Source: an uncultured Corynebacterium sp. (GTDB lineage: Bacteria; Actinomycetota; Actinomycetes; Mycobacteriales; Mycobacteriaceae). Taken from it: 46,116 nucleotides of DNA. Position numbers and translations under genes: made by a program. The stretch spans positions 1 to 46,116 of the forward strand of contig CALTYZ010000019.1 of NCBI GenBank assembly GCA_943913645.1, written 5' to 3'. The notes under the pieces are model-generated. The model was not told the origin of the DNA and did no database searches. It saw only the letters and a program-made list of their open reading frames with translations. Below are positions 8,022 to 17,016 of this stretch, in pieces (within the stretch, counting starts at the first letter, position 1; each line of letters begins with the position of its first letter).

Positions 8022-9212
8022 CTAGTGCCCGCGGGTCTGGTTGATCGGCTCGCCGGATTCGAAGTACGGGCGCAGGTGATTGTCAAACAGGCTCAGCGCC
8101 GCACCGATCGCCATGTGCATGTCCAGGTATTGGTAGGTGCCCAGCCGCCCGCCGAAGAGCACCTTGTTGTTGCGCGATTCTTCGGCGGCGAGTTCGCGGT
8201 ATTTCAGCAGCTTCTCGCGGTCTTCGGGTGTGTTGATGGGGTAGTAGACCTCATCGTCGTCCTCGGCGAAGCGGGAGTATTCCTTGACAATGACGGTCTT
8301 GTCGTCGGGGTACTCGGCACGCTCTGGGTGGAAGTGGCGGAACTCGTGGATGCGGGTGTAGGGAACGTCCGCGTCGTTGTAGTTCATCACTGAGGTGCCC
8401 TGGAAATCGCCAGTGTCGAGAATCTCCTGCTCGAAGTCGAGGGTGCGCCAGCCGAGGCGGCCTTCGGCGTAGTCGAAGTACCTGTCTACCGGCCCGGTGT
8501 AGACCACGGGGGCGTCGGGGGATTCTGCGCGGACTTCGTCGCGGATGTCGAACCAGTCGGTGTTCACGCGGACGTCAATAAGCTCATGCGATGCCATCTT
8601 CTCAAGCCAGGCGGCGTAGCCGTCAACTGGCAGGCCTTCGTACTTGTCATTGAAGTAGCGGTTGTTGAAGGTGTAGCGCACCGGCAGGCGGGAGATGATC
8701 TCCGGTGGCAGGTCCGTCGGGTCGGTTTGCCACTGTTTGGCGGTGTAGTGCTTGACAAAGGCGTCGTAAAGCGGTTTGCCGATCAGTGCGATGCCGCGCT
8801 CTTCCAGGTTGGTGGCCTCTGCGGGGTCTTTGCCTTCGCGTTGCTGCTCGATGAGTTCGCGCGCTTCATCGGGCGAGTAGTAGCGGCCGAAGAACTGGTT
8901 GATCAAGCCAAGGCCCATGGGGAATTGGTAGGCGTTGCCGTCGTGCATGGCAAACACGCGGTGCTGGTAGTCAGTGAATTCGGTGAACCGGTTGACGTAT
9001 TCCCAGACCCGGTCGTTCGAGGTGTGGAACAGGTGGGCACCGTATTTGTGTACCTCAATGCCGGTTTCTGGCTCTTTCTCGCTGTAGGCGTTGCCGCCGA
9101 TGTGCTCGCGTTTTTCCACCACGAGTACGCGTTTGCCCAGTTCGCTTGCCGCTTGTTCGGCGACGGTGAGCCCGAAGAACCCAGATCCAACAACAATGAG
9201 GTCGTATTCCAT
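8022..9212 (-). CDS. glf: UDP-galactopyranose mutase
   Basis: Converts UDP-galactopyranose to UDP-galactofuranose, the donor for the galactan part of corynebacterial arabinogalactan. FAD flavoenzyme, cytoplasmic. The N-terminal dinucleotide-binding motif is clear (GSGFFGLTVAEQ, then VVEKREHIGG), followed by the typical YGAHLFHT segment and the ending region with RLGTYQYLDMHMAIG. The start is ATG 9212 (MEYDLIVVG) with GGAAG nine bases upstream; an ATG six codons earlier is poorer. 396 aa fits the family. It is divergent from the secreted amidase, consistent with a cell-envelope neighbourhood. Confidence 0.97.
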   Translation of the reverse strand: MEYDLIVVGSGFFGLTVAEQAASELGKRVLVVEKREHIGGNAYSEKEPETGIEVHKYGAHLFHTSNDRVWEYVNRFTEFTDYQHRVFAMHDGNAYQFPMGLGLINQFFGRYYSPDEARELIEQQREGKDPAEATNLEERGIALIGKPLYDAFVKHYTAKQWQTDPTDLPPEIISRLPVRYTFNNRYFNDKYEGLPVDGYAAWLEKMASHELIDVRVNTDWFDIRDEVRAESPDAPVVYTGPVDRYFDYAEGRLGWRTLDFEQEILDTGDFQGTSVMNYNDADVPYTRIHEFRHFHPERAEYPDDKTVIVKEYSRFAEDDDEVYYPINTPEDREKLLKYRELAAEESRNNKVLFGGRLGTYQYLDMHMAIGAALSLFDNHLRPYFESGEPINQTRGH

Positions 9213-9301
9213 GGGGGTATCTTCCCACATCTCGTCGCACGCGGGCGGCGTATGCGCGCGGTTGCAGGGGATGAGAAAAGTAATTCGACGACACGCGAAG
9301 T

Positions 9302-9337
9302 GTAAACGTTTACTTGAGGTTTGGAGTGCGCTAGAGT
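9302..9337 (+). promoter_or_regulatory. Amidase promoter with 12-bp palindromic operator over the -35
   Basis: GTAAACGTTTAC (9302-9313) is a perfect palindrome of the kind bound by LacI-type repressors. It overlaps a possible -35 TTTACT (9309-9314), followed after 17 bases by a -10 TAGAGT (9332-9337). The implied start of transcription near 9344 gives a ~38-base leader with GGAG before the GTG start at 9382. Confidence 0.55.
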
Positions 9338-9381
9338 ACTCACTGATTAAAACGATTCACACTTGCCACAGGAGTTACACC

Positions 9382-11274
9382 GTGAAACAACGTCGCACCC
9401 TCAACAGGACGTCCGTGAGACCACACCCGGCCTTCACCGCGATCCTGGCCACACTTATCGCTGCGGCCGTGGTCGCCGCCGCCATGTTCGCCGGCAACCG
9501 CGTCCTGCACGTGCAATCCATCGCCCCGGCCAACATCGACGTCTACACCGACACCGACTCGTTTGCCGCCGGCACCGACATCACCATCGATGACGCCGCC
9601 GTACGCACCCAAGGCGGAGACGACGAGGACGGGCGTCGCGTCGTCAAGGAATTCACGCGCGAGCGCGAGTTCTCCATGTTCGCGCTGACCTGGAGCGGTG
9701 ATCGCGACATCGTCGCCTACGTGCGCTCGCAGCGTGACGACGGCACCTGGTCCCCCTGGTACCTCATGGACCACGCCGACTCCCAAGACGGTGCGACCCG
9801 CTTCGGCACCGAACCTATCTATGTCGAACCGACCACCCGTGTCCAGGTCTCAACCGGCAACGTCGACCTGCTCGAAGACGGCCGCGCCACCTCCGATGCC
9901 CCCACCACCGCAAACGACCTCGAGGCAGTGTTCATCGACGGCGGCAGCGGCACCGTCGACGGCGACATCAAACAGGTCGCCGACTCCTACACCTACGCCA
10001 TGCCGAAAGTCATCACGCGTGCGCAGTGGGGCGCAGGTGCAAGCAGCAACCCCACCTACACCGAGCCAGTGACCTCCGCCACCATCCACCACACCGCTGG
10101 GTCCAACAACTACAGCGAAGCCGAAGCTCCCGGGGTGGTTCGCGGCATCTGGAGCTACCACGCCAAAACCCTCGGCTGGGGAGACGTGGGCTACAACGCC
10201 TTAGTGGATAAATACGGCAACATCTACGAAGGACGCGCAGGCGGGCTTGACCGCGCCGTCGAAGGTGCCCATGTCGGCGGCTTCAACCAAAACACCTGGG
10301 GCGTATCCGTTTTGGGTAACTACCAGACAGCACAGCCCAGCGACAAAGCGATCAACGCACTCGGCGAAATCATCGGCTGGAAAGCAGCCGTCGCAGGCTT
10401 TGACCCCACCGGCTCCGACTACCACCGCGCCGAATTCTCCTTCAAAGGCTCACGCTACGCCAAAGGCCAGGGAGCTACCCTTCCCAACATCAACGCCCAC
10501 CGGGACTTCCACTACAACGAATGCCCAGGCGACAACCTCTACGCCCGCATGGGTGACATCCGCAACGCGGCAAAGGTGAAATACGACGCGGTGAAAGCTA
10601 CCAGCACCACCGCCGATCCGGCCCAGCCAAACCCGGGCGAAAACACCAGCACGCCCGAATCCGGCACCAACGACAGCGTGGACAACCCCGACGGCTCAAC
10701 CACCACCGTCACACACCCCGACACGCAGCAGACACCGACATCCTCGCTCGGGACCTCCCTGTCCGGCTTGTTGTCCGAGGAAGCCTCAGCAGTCGTCGCA
10801 GCTGCCGGCACTGTCGCCGGGTTGCTGCTGGTCTACGCCTACCAGCACGGCATGCTCACCCACGCCGTCGAAAACGTCGCCGGAGTGGAGCTGCTCTCCG
10901 GGCTGACCGTCGAAGACATCGCCCCCTACGTTGGGCCTGTGCTCCAGTTCATTGGCGGCAACGAAGTCGCAGACGTGTGGTACACACTCGAGCCCTCGCT
11001 AGGCACAACCAGCGGCGCGATCGCCGGTGTCGGCGGCAGCGAAATCGCCTTCTACTCCGGCGGCCTCGGTGTCCGCGACGAGGAGGGCACGATCTTCGAG
11101 CTGAAGGACAAAATCGCCGACGCTTGGCTCCAGCAGGGCCTCGACGCTGGCCCGCTCGGCCTGCCGATCTCGGTGGAGCGCACCACGCCAAGCCATGAGG
11201 TCCGGATGGACTTCCAGGGCGGCGCGATTGTCTACGACCCGACCACCAACACGGTCAACATCATCACCGACTAG
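9382..11274 (+). CDS. Secreted N-acetylmuramoyl-L-alanine amidase with LGFP-type repeat (630 aa)
   Basis: Peptidoglycan amidase of the PGRP/amidase_2 type. GTG 9382 is chosen because AGGAG lies 8 bases upstream; ATG codons further upstream are inside the glf promoter. After an N-terminal signal or anchor segment (hydrophobic, about residues 18-38) comes a beta-rich domain, then the zinc amidase domain from about residue 210: TIHHTAGSNNYS supplies the first His and INAHRDFHYNECPGD the second His and Cys. Then a Ser/Thr/Pro linker (about 415-455), a hydrophobic stretch (EASAVVAAAGTVAGLLLVYAY) and a C-terminal region with LGFP-like sequence (AGPLGLPISVE, FQGGAIVYD) of the kind that binds the mycolyl-arabinogalactan wall. 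Probably remodels or recycles cell wall. Confidence 0.92.
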   Translation: MKQRRTLNRTSVRPHPAFTAILATLIAAAVVAAAMFAGNRVLHVQSIAPANIDVYTDTDSFAAGTDITIDDAAVRTQGGDDEDGRRVVKEFTREREFSMFALTWSGDRDIVAYVRSQRDDGTWSPWYLMDHADSQDGATRFGTEPIYVEPTTRVQVSTGNVDLLEDGRATSDAPTTANDLEAVFIDGGSGTVDGDIKQVADSYTYAMPKVITRAQWGAGASSNPTYTEPVTSATIHHTAGSNNYSEAEAPGVVRGIWSYHAKTLGWGDVGYNALVDKYGNIYEGRAGGLDRAVEGAHVGGFNQNTWGVSVLGNYQTAQPSDKAINALGEIIGWKAAVAGFDPTGSDYHRAEFSFKGSRYAKGQGATLPNINAHRDFHYNECPGDNLYARMGDIRNAAKVKYDAVKATSTTADPAQPNPGENTSTPESGTNDSVDNPDGSTTTVTHPDTQQTPTSSLGTSLSGLLSEEASAVVAAAGTVAGLLLVYAYQHGMLTHAVENVAGVELLSGLTVEDIAPYVGPVLQFIGGNEVADVWYTLEPSLGTTSGAIAGVGGSEIAFYSGGLGVRDEEGTIFELKDKIADAWLQQGLDAGPLGLPISVERTTPSHEVRMDFQGGAIVYDPTTNTVNIITD

Positions 11275-11293
11275 ATCTAGCCCAACTAGATCT
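11273..11293. terminator. Possible bidirectional hairpin between convergent amidase and glpK
   Basis: AGATCTAG CCCAA CTAGATCT: 8-bp inverted repeat with a 5-base loop spanning both stop codons. There is no strong T tract, so termination is only suggested. Confidence 0.35.
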
Positions 11294-12749
11294 GGTTGTA
11301 GGAGCGGGTAACCGCATCCTCCCACTGCGCAATGAGCCGGTCCCGAACGGGGTCGGCCATTGTGTTTGCAAAGGTAGTGCTCTCCCCCAGCGGCAAAGGC
11401 GCGCTAATGAGCGACGCTCCAACACCGGCCGCCGATGCCGCCCCCATCACCGTGGTCTCAATATTGCCGGGGCGCACCACACTGATGCCTAAAATGTCAG
11501 CCTGCATCTGCATCAGCAGGTCATTGTCTGTCATGCCCCCATCGACTTTGAGTTGCTGCGGGTCACCCCCCATCGCGCGCACCACCTCAAGGGTTTGCAG
11601 ACACGTCGCTTCCAACGCCGCGCGAGCAATATGCCGCTTATCGACGAACCGTGTCAACCCCGCAATAATGCCCCGCGCATCCGGCCGCCACCGGGGGGCG
11701 AACAACCCCGAAAACGCGGGCACAATAGTCACCCCGCCCGAGTCGGGGACTTGTGCCGCCAGGGTTTCCGACTCTGCCGCAGTACGCAGAATCCCGAGCT
11801 GGTCACGCAACCATTGGATCAGCGAGCCCCCCACCGCGACAGAACCCTCCTGGGCATACACCGGCGGCTCGCCTTCTCGCTGGTACGCGACAGTCGTGAG
11901 CATGCCGGTTTCCGAATGCAGCGGCGTTGTGCCCGTATTCAGCAGCATGAACAAACCGGTGCCGTAGGTCATCTTCGCCTCGTTGGCATGCAGGCAGTTC
12001 TGCCCGAACAATGCGGCCTGCTGGTCACCCAAGATGCCGGTAATTGGTACCCCACCCAACGGCCCCCGGCTACGCACAGTGCCGAAGTGCCCGATTGAGG
12101 GTTTGATCTCCGGCAAGATCTGCATCGGCACCCGCAGCTCTTTACACAACGCCTCATCCCACTGCAGCGTTGCAAGATCCATCAGCAGCGTGCGGCTGGC
12201 GTTGGTGACATCGGTCAAATGCAGCGAGTTCTCCGGTTCGCGCGAACCACCGGTGAGGTTCCACATCAGCCAGGTGTCAATCGTGCCGGCAAGCAGCTCT
12301 CCTCGCTCGGCGCGCTCGCGGGCATGGGGGACATGATCCAAGATCCACGCCCACTTGGGTGCTGCAGGATATGAGTTATGCAGCAGCCCAGTTTTGCGTA
12401 GGTATTTCCCCGGGTCAGTGTCGTTAGGATTGGTTCGCGTGTCCTGCCACACGATCGCGTTATAAATCGGCGTGCCCGTGTCCTTTTCCCAGATGACAGC
12501 GGTTTCTCGCTGGTTGGTAATCCCTAGGGCCGCGATGTCTTCGTCCGCAATATCTTTATCGGCCAGCGCCTCCACAATCGCCCTACGAGTGTTGCGCCAA
12601 ATTTCAACCGGATCATGCTCAACCCAACCCTGCTTGGGCATATGCTGCCTGTGCTCGTACTGGGCCTGGGAGATCACGTGGCCTTCTCGGTCAGTAATGA
12701 CCACCCGGGTTGATGTCGTCCCTTGATCGATCGCGGCGATATACGGCAT
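11286..12749 (-). CDS. glpK: Glycerol kinase
   Basis: ATP-dependent phosphorylation of glycerol to glycerol-3-phosphate, cytoplasmic, FGGY family. Seen: N-terminal phosphate loop AAIDQGTTSTRVVITD, the glycerol-binding WVEHDP region, GDQQAALFGQ, YGTGLFMLLNTG and the C-terminal VDGGMTDNDLLMQMQAD motif. 487 aa is close to the family length. The start ATG 12749 (MPYIAAIDQG) has no Shine-Dalgarno, but a TACAAT -10 hexamer (12756-12761) stands 6 bases before it, so the message is probably leaderless. No glycerol facilitator or glycerol-3-phosphate dehydrogenase gene is adjacent. Confidence 0.96.
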   Translation of the reverse strand: MPYIAAIDQGTTSTRVVITDREGHVISQAQYEHRQHMPKQGWVEHDPVEIWRNTRRAIVEALADKDIADEDIAALGITNQRETAVIWEKDTGTPIYNAIVWQDTRTNPNDTDPGKYLRKTGLLHNSYPAAPKWAWILDHVPHARERAERGELLAGTIDTWLMWNLTGGSREPENSLHLTDVTNASRTLLMDLATLQWDEALCKELRVPMQILPEIKPSIGHFGTVRSRGPLGGVPITGILGDQQAALFGQNCLHANEAKMTYGTGLFMLLNTGTTPLHSETGMLTTVAYQREGEPPVYAQEGSVAVGGSLIQWLRDQLGILRTAAESETLAAQVPDSGGVTIVPAFSGLFAPRWRPDARGIIAGLTRFVDKRHIARAALEATCLQTLEVVRAMGGDPQQLKVDGGMTDNDLLMQMQADILGISVVRPGNIETTVMGAASAAGVGASLISAPLPLGESTTFANTMADPVRDRLIAQWEDAVTRSYNQI

Positions 12750-12807
12750 AGGCCGATTGTAGGGGTGACGCGGGGCGGGAACTGCGGAGGCAGTTTTAGG
12801 CCATAAC

Positions 12808-12850
12808 CATCCTGGGCTAGCAACCGGGCGAGGCCTGCTAGCCCAAGATG
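12808..12850. repeat. Intergenic palindromic repeat, copy 1
   Basis: Arms CATCCTGGGCTAGCA and TGCTAGCCCAAGATG around a 13-base loop. One position is imperfect and would be a G:U pair in RNA from the minus strand. It lies in the divergent gap between glpK and the DUF559-like gene and is followed by CACT, as is copy 2. Confidence 0.8.
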
Positions 12851-12902
12851 CACTTTCGTCAGAAACCTGCCGCAACGACCAGGTCGTTTGGCGCCCCAGT
12901 TA

Positions 12903-12944
12903 CATCCTGGGCTAGCAGCACACTCAGGCGACTAGCCCAGGATG
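12903..12944. repeat. Intergenic palindromic repeat, copy 2
   Basis: Arms CATCCTGGGCTAG and CTAGCCCAGGATG, fully complementary, around a 16-base loop; 52 bases from copy 1 and in the same divergent gap. No T tract follows, so it is not an ordinary terminator. Confidence 0.8.
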
Positions 12945-13083
12945 CACTCCGGTTCACCCCGGAGCTGCAACGTTGCCTCACAGACGTGAACTGTCCACGC
13001 CTCACACGCCACCAGATAACGCTTCCCGAAGTTATCCACAGCCGCCGTAGCACCACTCCTTGCAGAGTTTGCATATTTCGTAC

Positions 13084-13977
13084 ATGATTCGTTTTATGGG
13101 TAAAAGCGTGCCGATCGAGTCTTCCAACGAACGTAAACGCAAGGAGGAAGCAGCCCTGATCATGCGGGTGGCCGCAGAGACGAAAACGGCAGTGGTCACC
13201 GGACCAGCAGGTGTGCGCTGGCAGGGGCTTGCAACCCTCGATTGGGTCACCAAGGTCGATCTGCTGCTCCCCGGCACGTCTAAGGCCTGGTGCGCCAGTG
13301 GACAATACCCCGATCGGGTCTACCATGGCGGCGCGCTCGATCCGGCACGGTACCAGACTCTCAACGGGGTCCGGGTGGCCAGCCTCATTCAGTGCCTCTT
13401 CGATAGCTACCGCTACCACGGCAGGTTGGAAGCACTGGTGCAAATTGAATCGGCACGGTGGCGATGGCCAGAGCTGACCACTGATAACCTGCTCAAACGC
13501 TCACACCATCTTCGTCGGGCAGCCGGGATCCGAGCGTTCGAGCAGCTCATTCGCTATTCGACACACACGTCGCAAAGTCCACTCGAAACGCTCACACGCG
13601 ACACGCTGCTGAAAGCTGTCAACAACGGGCAGCTCGCGCGCGTCGAATCGGTAGCGTGCCAAGTGTGCTTTTCAATCTGCGCCGCGGACGGCTCACCCAC
13701 CATTGCTGTTGTTGACTTCCTCATCAACGACTTTCTGGTAATTGAGGCCGACGGGGACATGAAAACTGATGGCACCTTTGGCGAGCCAGAGCTGATCACA
13801 CAAAGCGAACGGCGTCGCGAAAAGGAGTTGCAAAACCTCGGCCTGGTGGTGCTTCGTGTCAGCTGGAAAAGCGTCAGTGGGGGCCAGTTCCTGGCTCAAC
13901 TCGATCAGCTACTGAATGCCTACCCAAGACCAGCGGTTCGACCACCCCGCGCGGTGCCGCCGCCCAGTGCGGCGTGA
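13084..13977 (+). CDS. DUF559-like / AbiEi-like endonuclease-fold protein (297 aa)
   Basis: Unnamed actinobacterial protein. The N-terminal ~150 residues (TGPAGVRWQGLATLDWVTKV, later TLNGVRVASLIQCLFDSYRY) resemble the AbiEi-like/type IV antitoxin architecture, and the C-terminal ~90 residues look like a Vsr/DUF559 restriction-endonuclease fold: VVDFLINDFLVIEADGD, then ERRREKELQNLGLVVLRVSW. Start candidates are ATG 13084 or ATG 13096, neither with a Shine-Dalgarno; 13084 was chosen. Its stop is immediately adjacent to the convergent stop of the HAD gene. Such genes are often single in corynebacterial genomes and their role is unknown; no partner toxin is adjacent. Confidence 0.7.
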   Translation: MIRFMGKSVPIESSNERKRKEEAALIMRVAAETKTAVVTGPAGVRWQGLATLDWVTKVDLLLPGTSKAWCASGQYPDRVYHGGALDPARYQTLNGVRVASLIQCLFDSYRYHGRLEALVQIESARWRWPELTTDNLLKRSHHLRRAAGIRAFEQLIRYSTHTSQSPLETLTRDTLLKAVNNGQLARVESVACQVCFSICAADGSPTIAVVDFLINDFLVIEADGDMKTDGTFGEPELITQSERRREKELQNLGLVVLRVSWKSVSGGQFLAQLDQLLNAYPRPAVRPPRAVPPPSAA

Positions 13978-14796
13978 CTAAAACCAGTGCTCAAGCACAG
14001 CCGCTACCCCATCTTCAGCGTTTGAGGCGGTGACGTGATCGGCCGCGTCAAGCACAACAGGTACTGCATTGGCCATGGCCACACCCATGCCCGCCCAGGC
14101 GAGCATCTCCAGATCATTGGGCATGTCACCAAATGCGATCACGTCGCGTGCTTCAACACCGTAGTGGGCAGCGAGCACAGACACCCCGGTCGCCTTGTTG
14201 ACCCCGGGTTGGGAGAACTCAATGAGCCCTTCGTTCATGGAGTAGGTCACGTGTGCATCAGCAGGATCCACCTCGGGGGCAATCAGCTCGAACATCTCGG
14301 CTGATGTCAGCTCTGGGCACCTGATGAGCAGCTTCGCAGCAGGAACTGCAATGAGTTCCTCCACCGTCACCACCCCGTAGCCGGAATCCCACGCATCCGG
14401 GTTGTAGTCACGAGTGATTAAGAAACACTCTTCTTCCGGGGTCAGCGCGCTGGAGCCAACGCGTTCCACGCCATAACCGTGCGCAACATCGGCAAACAGC
14501 GGCTCGACTGCGGCAACAACGTCACCCATCGCCTCAGGGGTAAGTTCAAAGGCCCGCAGGACGGTATCAGATCCCGGCTCGTAGACAACCGCACCATTGG
14601 CGCACACGCAGATCGGAGAAAACGGCAGCTGGTCAAGCACCGGCAACAGCCACCGGTGAGGCCTGCCGGTGGCCAGTCCGAACTGGGCACCGCTGCGCAC
14701 AGCGCGGCCAACAACGTCTCGCAACCGCGGTGTCACCCGCCCATATGGGTTGAGAAAGGTGCCGTCAATGTCACTGATGATGAGTTTCGGAGCCAT
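13978..14796 (-). CDS. Cof-type HAD-IIB phosphatase (272 aa)
   Basis: Cytoplasmic HAD-superfamily sugar-phosphate or nucleotide phosphatase. Seen: motif I SDIDGTFLNPYG (nucleophile and acid/base Asp), motif II ATGRPH, the lysine around NKATGVSVLA, and motif IV FGDMPNDLEMLAWAG, which together define the Cof/HAD-IIB subfamily. It starts 5 bases after the plsC stop with an AAGGAGG inside the plsC 3' end (long spacing), so it is the third gene of a serS-plsC-HAD operon. The true substrate cannot be read from sequence. Confidence 0.92.
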   Translation of the reverse strand: MAPKLIISDIDGTFLNPYGRVTPRLRDVVGRAVRSGAQFGLATGRPHRWLLPVLDQLPFSPICVCANGAVVYEPGSDTVLRAFELTPEAMGDVVAAVEPLFADVAHGYGVERVGSSALTPEEECFLITRDYNPDAWDSGYGVVTVEELIAVPAAKLLIRCPELTSAEMFELIAPEVDPADAHVTYSMNEGLIEFSQPGVNKATGVSVLAAHYGVEARDVIAFGDMPNDLEMLAWAGMGVAMANAVPVVLDAADHVTASNAEDGVAAVLEHWF

Positions 14797-14801
14797 AGTT
14801 G

Positions 14802-15677
14802 TTATTCACGCCTCCTTGTCCTGAACCATTTGCGACGCTGCTTGTTCGCTTCCCGTTTTGCGGCGCGGGCTTCACGCTCCTGGCGGTAGAGTTCCTCGGC
14901 TTGCGCCGGTGTGGGGGCGGTGCCGCCAAGCGCGGCCGGCATCCAAGGGCTACCCGCTGGGGGGTGGGTCAAGGCTGTGTATTGGTGACGTGATGCGTCG
15001 AGAAGCGACTGCATCTCGTGTTTGAGTGCTGCGGTGTCGCGTTCTGCGTCCCCGGTCAGCGCGATGGGGGTGCCGTAGCGGATGATCACGGGAACGTTGC
15101 GCAGTTGTTTGGGCAGATCTTTGGTCCAAATGCGTTGCGACCCCCAGATCACGCAGGGCACCAGTGGCACACCTGCCGCGTGTGCGATGCGGACGGCACC
15201 GGTTTTGAACTGGGCGAGTTCGAATGACCGTGAGATGGTCGCCTCAGGAAAGATGCCGACAATCCGGCCCTGCTCAAGCCCGGCCACGGCAGCGCCGATC
15301 GCGGATGCGCCGGCGGCCCGGTTGACGGGCACGTGCCCCATTGCGCGCAGCAGCTGGCCGAGCACAGGGAGGTCAAAAAGGCTTTTTTTCGCCATGAACC
15401 GCACAAGGCGGGTGCCGCGCAGGTGCGGGCCCACCCCCACCAGGATGAAGTCGTAGTAACCAGTGTGGTTTGCCGCAATCAGCGCCCCGCCGGTTGCCGG
15501 GATATGCTCGGCGCCGTAGACAGTGACGTCAATTTTGGAGGTGCGAAGCAGACGCCGCACCACACGCACGACGAACTGGTAGCCACGTTCATGCAGTTCA
15601 GTTGGGTGATCCGCAACGGGTTCAAATGGTGCAGGCACCCGCACGCCTTTTACCTGGGTCATCTCCGTGTGTGTCAC
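14802..15677 (-). CDS. plsC: 1-acyl-sn-glycerol-3-phosphate acyltransferase family protein
   Basis: PlsC-type acyltransferase acting at the membrane in phospholipid synthesis, or on another acyl acceptor. The H-x4-D catalytic motif is NHTGYYDF (about residue 70), followed by the acceptor-binding FPEATISRS motif, and the C-terminal tail is very basic (KREANKQRRKWFRTRRRE). Start: GTG 15677 overlaps the serS stop by four bases (GTGA), the classic coupling arrangement; ATG 15662 is an alternative. The symbol is by family; corynebacteria carry several such enzymes and the specific acceptor is unknown. Confidence 0.85.
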   Translation of the reverse strand: MTHTEMTQVKGVRVPAPFEPVADHPTELHERGYQFVVRVVRRLLRTSKIDVTVYGAEHIPATGGALIAANHTGYYDFILVGVGPHLRGTRLVRFMAKKSLFDLPVLGQLLRAMGHVPVNRAAGASAIGAAVAGLEQGRIVGIFPEATISRSFELAQFKTGAVRIAHAAGVPLVPCVIWGSQRIWTKDLPKQLRNVPVIIRYGTPIALTGDAERDTAALKHEMQSLLDASRHQYTALTHPPAGSPWMPAALGGTAPTPAQAEELYRQEREARAAKREANKQRRKWFRTRRRE

Positions 15678-16927
15678 GGTGTTAGCACATCCTTGCCCAC
15701 CCACGGGCGAAGTGCTGCAGGTACCACAACAGACCCGTCGGCCTGTTGGTGGTTTTCCAAAATGGCGACTAACCAGCGGGTGGTGGCAAGCGTGCCGTTC
15801 AAGGTGGCAGCAGTGCGGGTTTTGCCGTTTTCATCCCGGTAGCGCGTGTTCAGGCGACGCGCCTGGAAGGTGGTGCAGTTGGAGGTGGAGGTCAGCTCGC
15901 GGTAGGTGTTTTGGGACGGCACCCACGCTTCGGTGTCGAACTTGCGGGCGGCGGACGAGCCGAGGTCCCCGGCGGCGACGTCGATCACGCGGTAGGGAAC
16001 CTCAACCAGTGCGAGCATTTCGCGCTCCAGGTCAAGCAGGCGCTGGTGCATCGCCTCGGCGTCCTCAGGTTTGCAATAGGCGAACATTTCCAGTTTGTCG
16101 AATTGGTGAACACGCAGGATGCCCTTTGTGTCTTTGCCGTAGCTGCCGGCTTCTCGCCGGAAGCAGCTCGACCACCCGGCGTAAAGCCGGGGGCCGTTGG
16201 AAAGATCAATGATCTCGTCACGGTGGTAGCCGGCCAGCGCCACCTCGGAGGTGCCGACCAGGTAGAGTTCGTCGCGCTCGAGGTAGTAGATCTCTTCATC
16301 ATGGGCATCAAGAAAGCCGGTCCCGGCCATGATTTCGGGGCGTACGAGCACCGGCGGGATGATGACTTCAAACCCTGCCTCGCGCGCTGTTTGGGCTGCC
16401 AGCATGAGCATGCCTAGCTGCATCCAGGCACCGTCGCCAACCAGGTAGTAGAAGCGTGCGCCGCCGACTTTTGCGCCGCGGGCCATGTCGATGATGCCAA
16501 GCCCTTCACCGAGGTCCAGGTGATCTTTTGGTGCGAAGTCGAACTCCGGCACGTCGCCGACGTGTTCAAGGACGACGAAATCCTCCTCCCCACCAGGGGG
16601 TGCTCCTTCGATGGGGTTGGGGATGGCGACCTGCAGACGCGCCACCTCAGCTTCTGCGGCCTGTTTTTGCTCGTCGGCGGCTTTCACGCGGGCTTTGAGT
16701 TCATTCGCCCCCGCAAGCAGTGCGGGCCGATCCTCCGGTGTGGCTTGACCAATCTTTTTGCCGAACGCATTTTGCTCGGCCCGCAGTTCATCGGCAGCTT
16801 GGATGGCTACGCGGCGAGTGTCGTCGGCGGTGAGCAGCTGGTCTACCAGGTCCGGGTCTTCCCCGCGGGCAACCTGTGATTGGCGGACGGCCTCCGGGTT
16901 TTCGCGCACACTTTTCAGATCGATCAC
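15674..16927 (-). CDS. serS: Seryl-tRNA synthetase
   Basis: Class II aminoacyl-tRNA synthetase charging tRNA-Ser (and tRNA-Sec). The N-terminal coiled-coil arm is visible (ELRAEQNAFGKKIGQ through AEVARLQVAIPNP), then GTSEVALAG, motif 2 (CFRREAGSYGKDTKGILRVHQF) and motif 3 (LNGTLATTRWLVAILENHQ). 417 aa is normal. The start is GTG 16927 (VIDLKSVREN), the family N-terminus; a TAGAGT hexamer (16936-16941) stands 8 bases upstream, so the leader is at most 1-2 bases. First gene of the operon with plsC and the HAD phosphatase, and divergent from farR. Confidence 0.97.
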   Translation of the reverse strand: MIDLKSVRENPEAVRQSQVARGEDPDLVDQLLTADDTRRVAIQAADELRAEQNAFGKKIGQATPEDRPALLAGANELKARVKAADEQKQAAEAEVARLQVAIPNPIEGAPPGGEEDFVVLEHVGDVPEFDFAPKDHLDLGEGLGIIDMARGAKVGGARFYYLVGDGAWMQLGMLMLAAQTAREAGFEVIIPPVLVRPEIMAGTGFLDAHDEEIYYLERDELYLVGTSEVALAGYHRDEIIDLSNGPRLYAGWSSCFRREAGSYGKDTKGILRVHQFDKLEMFAYCKPEDAEAMHQRLLDLEREMLALVEVPYRVIDVAAGDLGSSAARKFDTEAWVPSQNTYRELTSTSNCTTFQARRLNTRYRDENGKTRTAATLNGTLATTRWLVAILENHQQADGSVVVPAALRPWVGKDVLTP

Positions 16928-17016
16928 GCCTGTTGACTCTACAGTGTGACTGCGACAAAGCCCCTGACGAACGCGCGTCCACAACAGCCTCGACTGGTCA
17001 TAACCACCCGGGTACC

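Noticed and set aside
8586..9305. Long plus-strand open frame opposite glf
   Set aside because: A mirror of the high-GC glf gene's codon pattern; the minus-strand frame has clear FAD motifs and this one has none.
13032..13040. Perfect DnaA-box sequence TTATCCACA upstream of the DUF559-like gene
   Set aside because: Only one copy, no AT-rich unwinding region and no dnaA/dnaN nearby; one chance match in 46 kb on two strands is expected, so it is not an origin.
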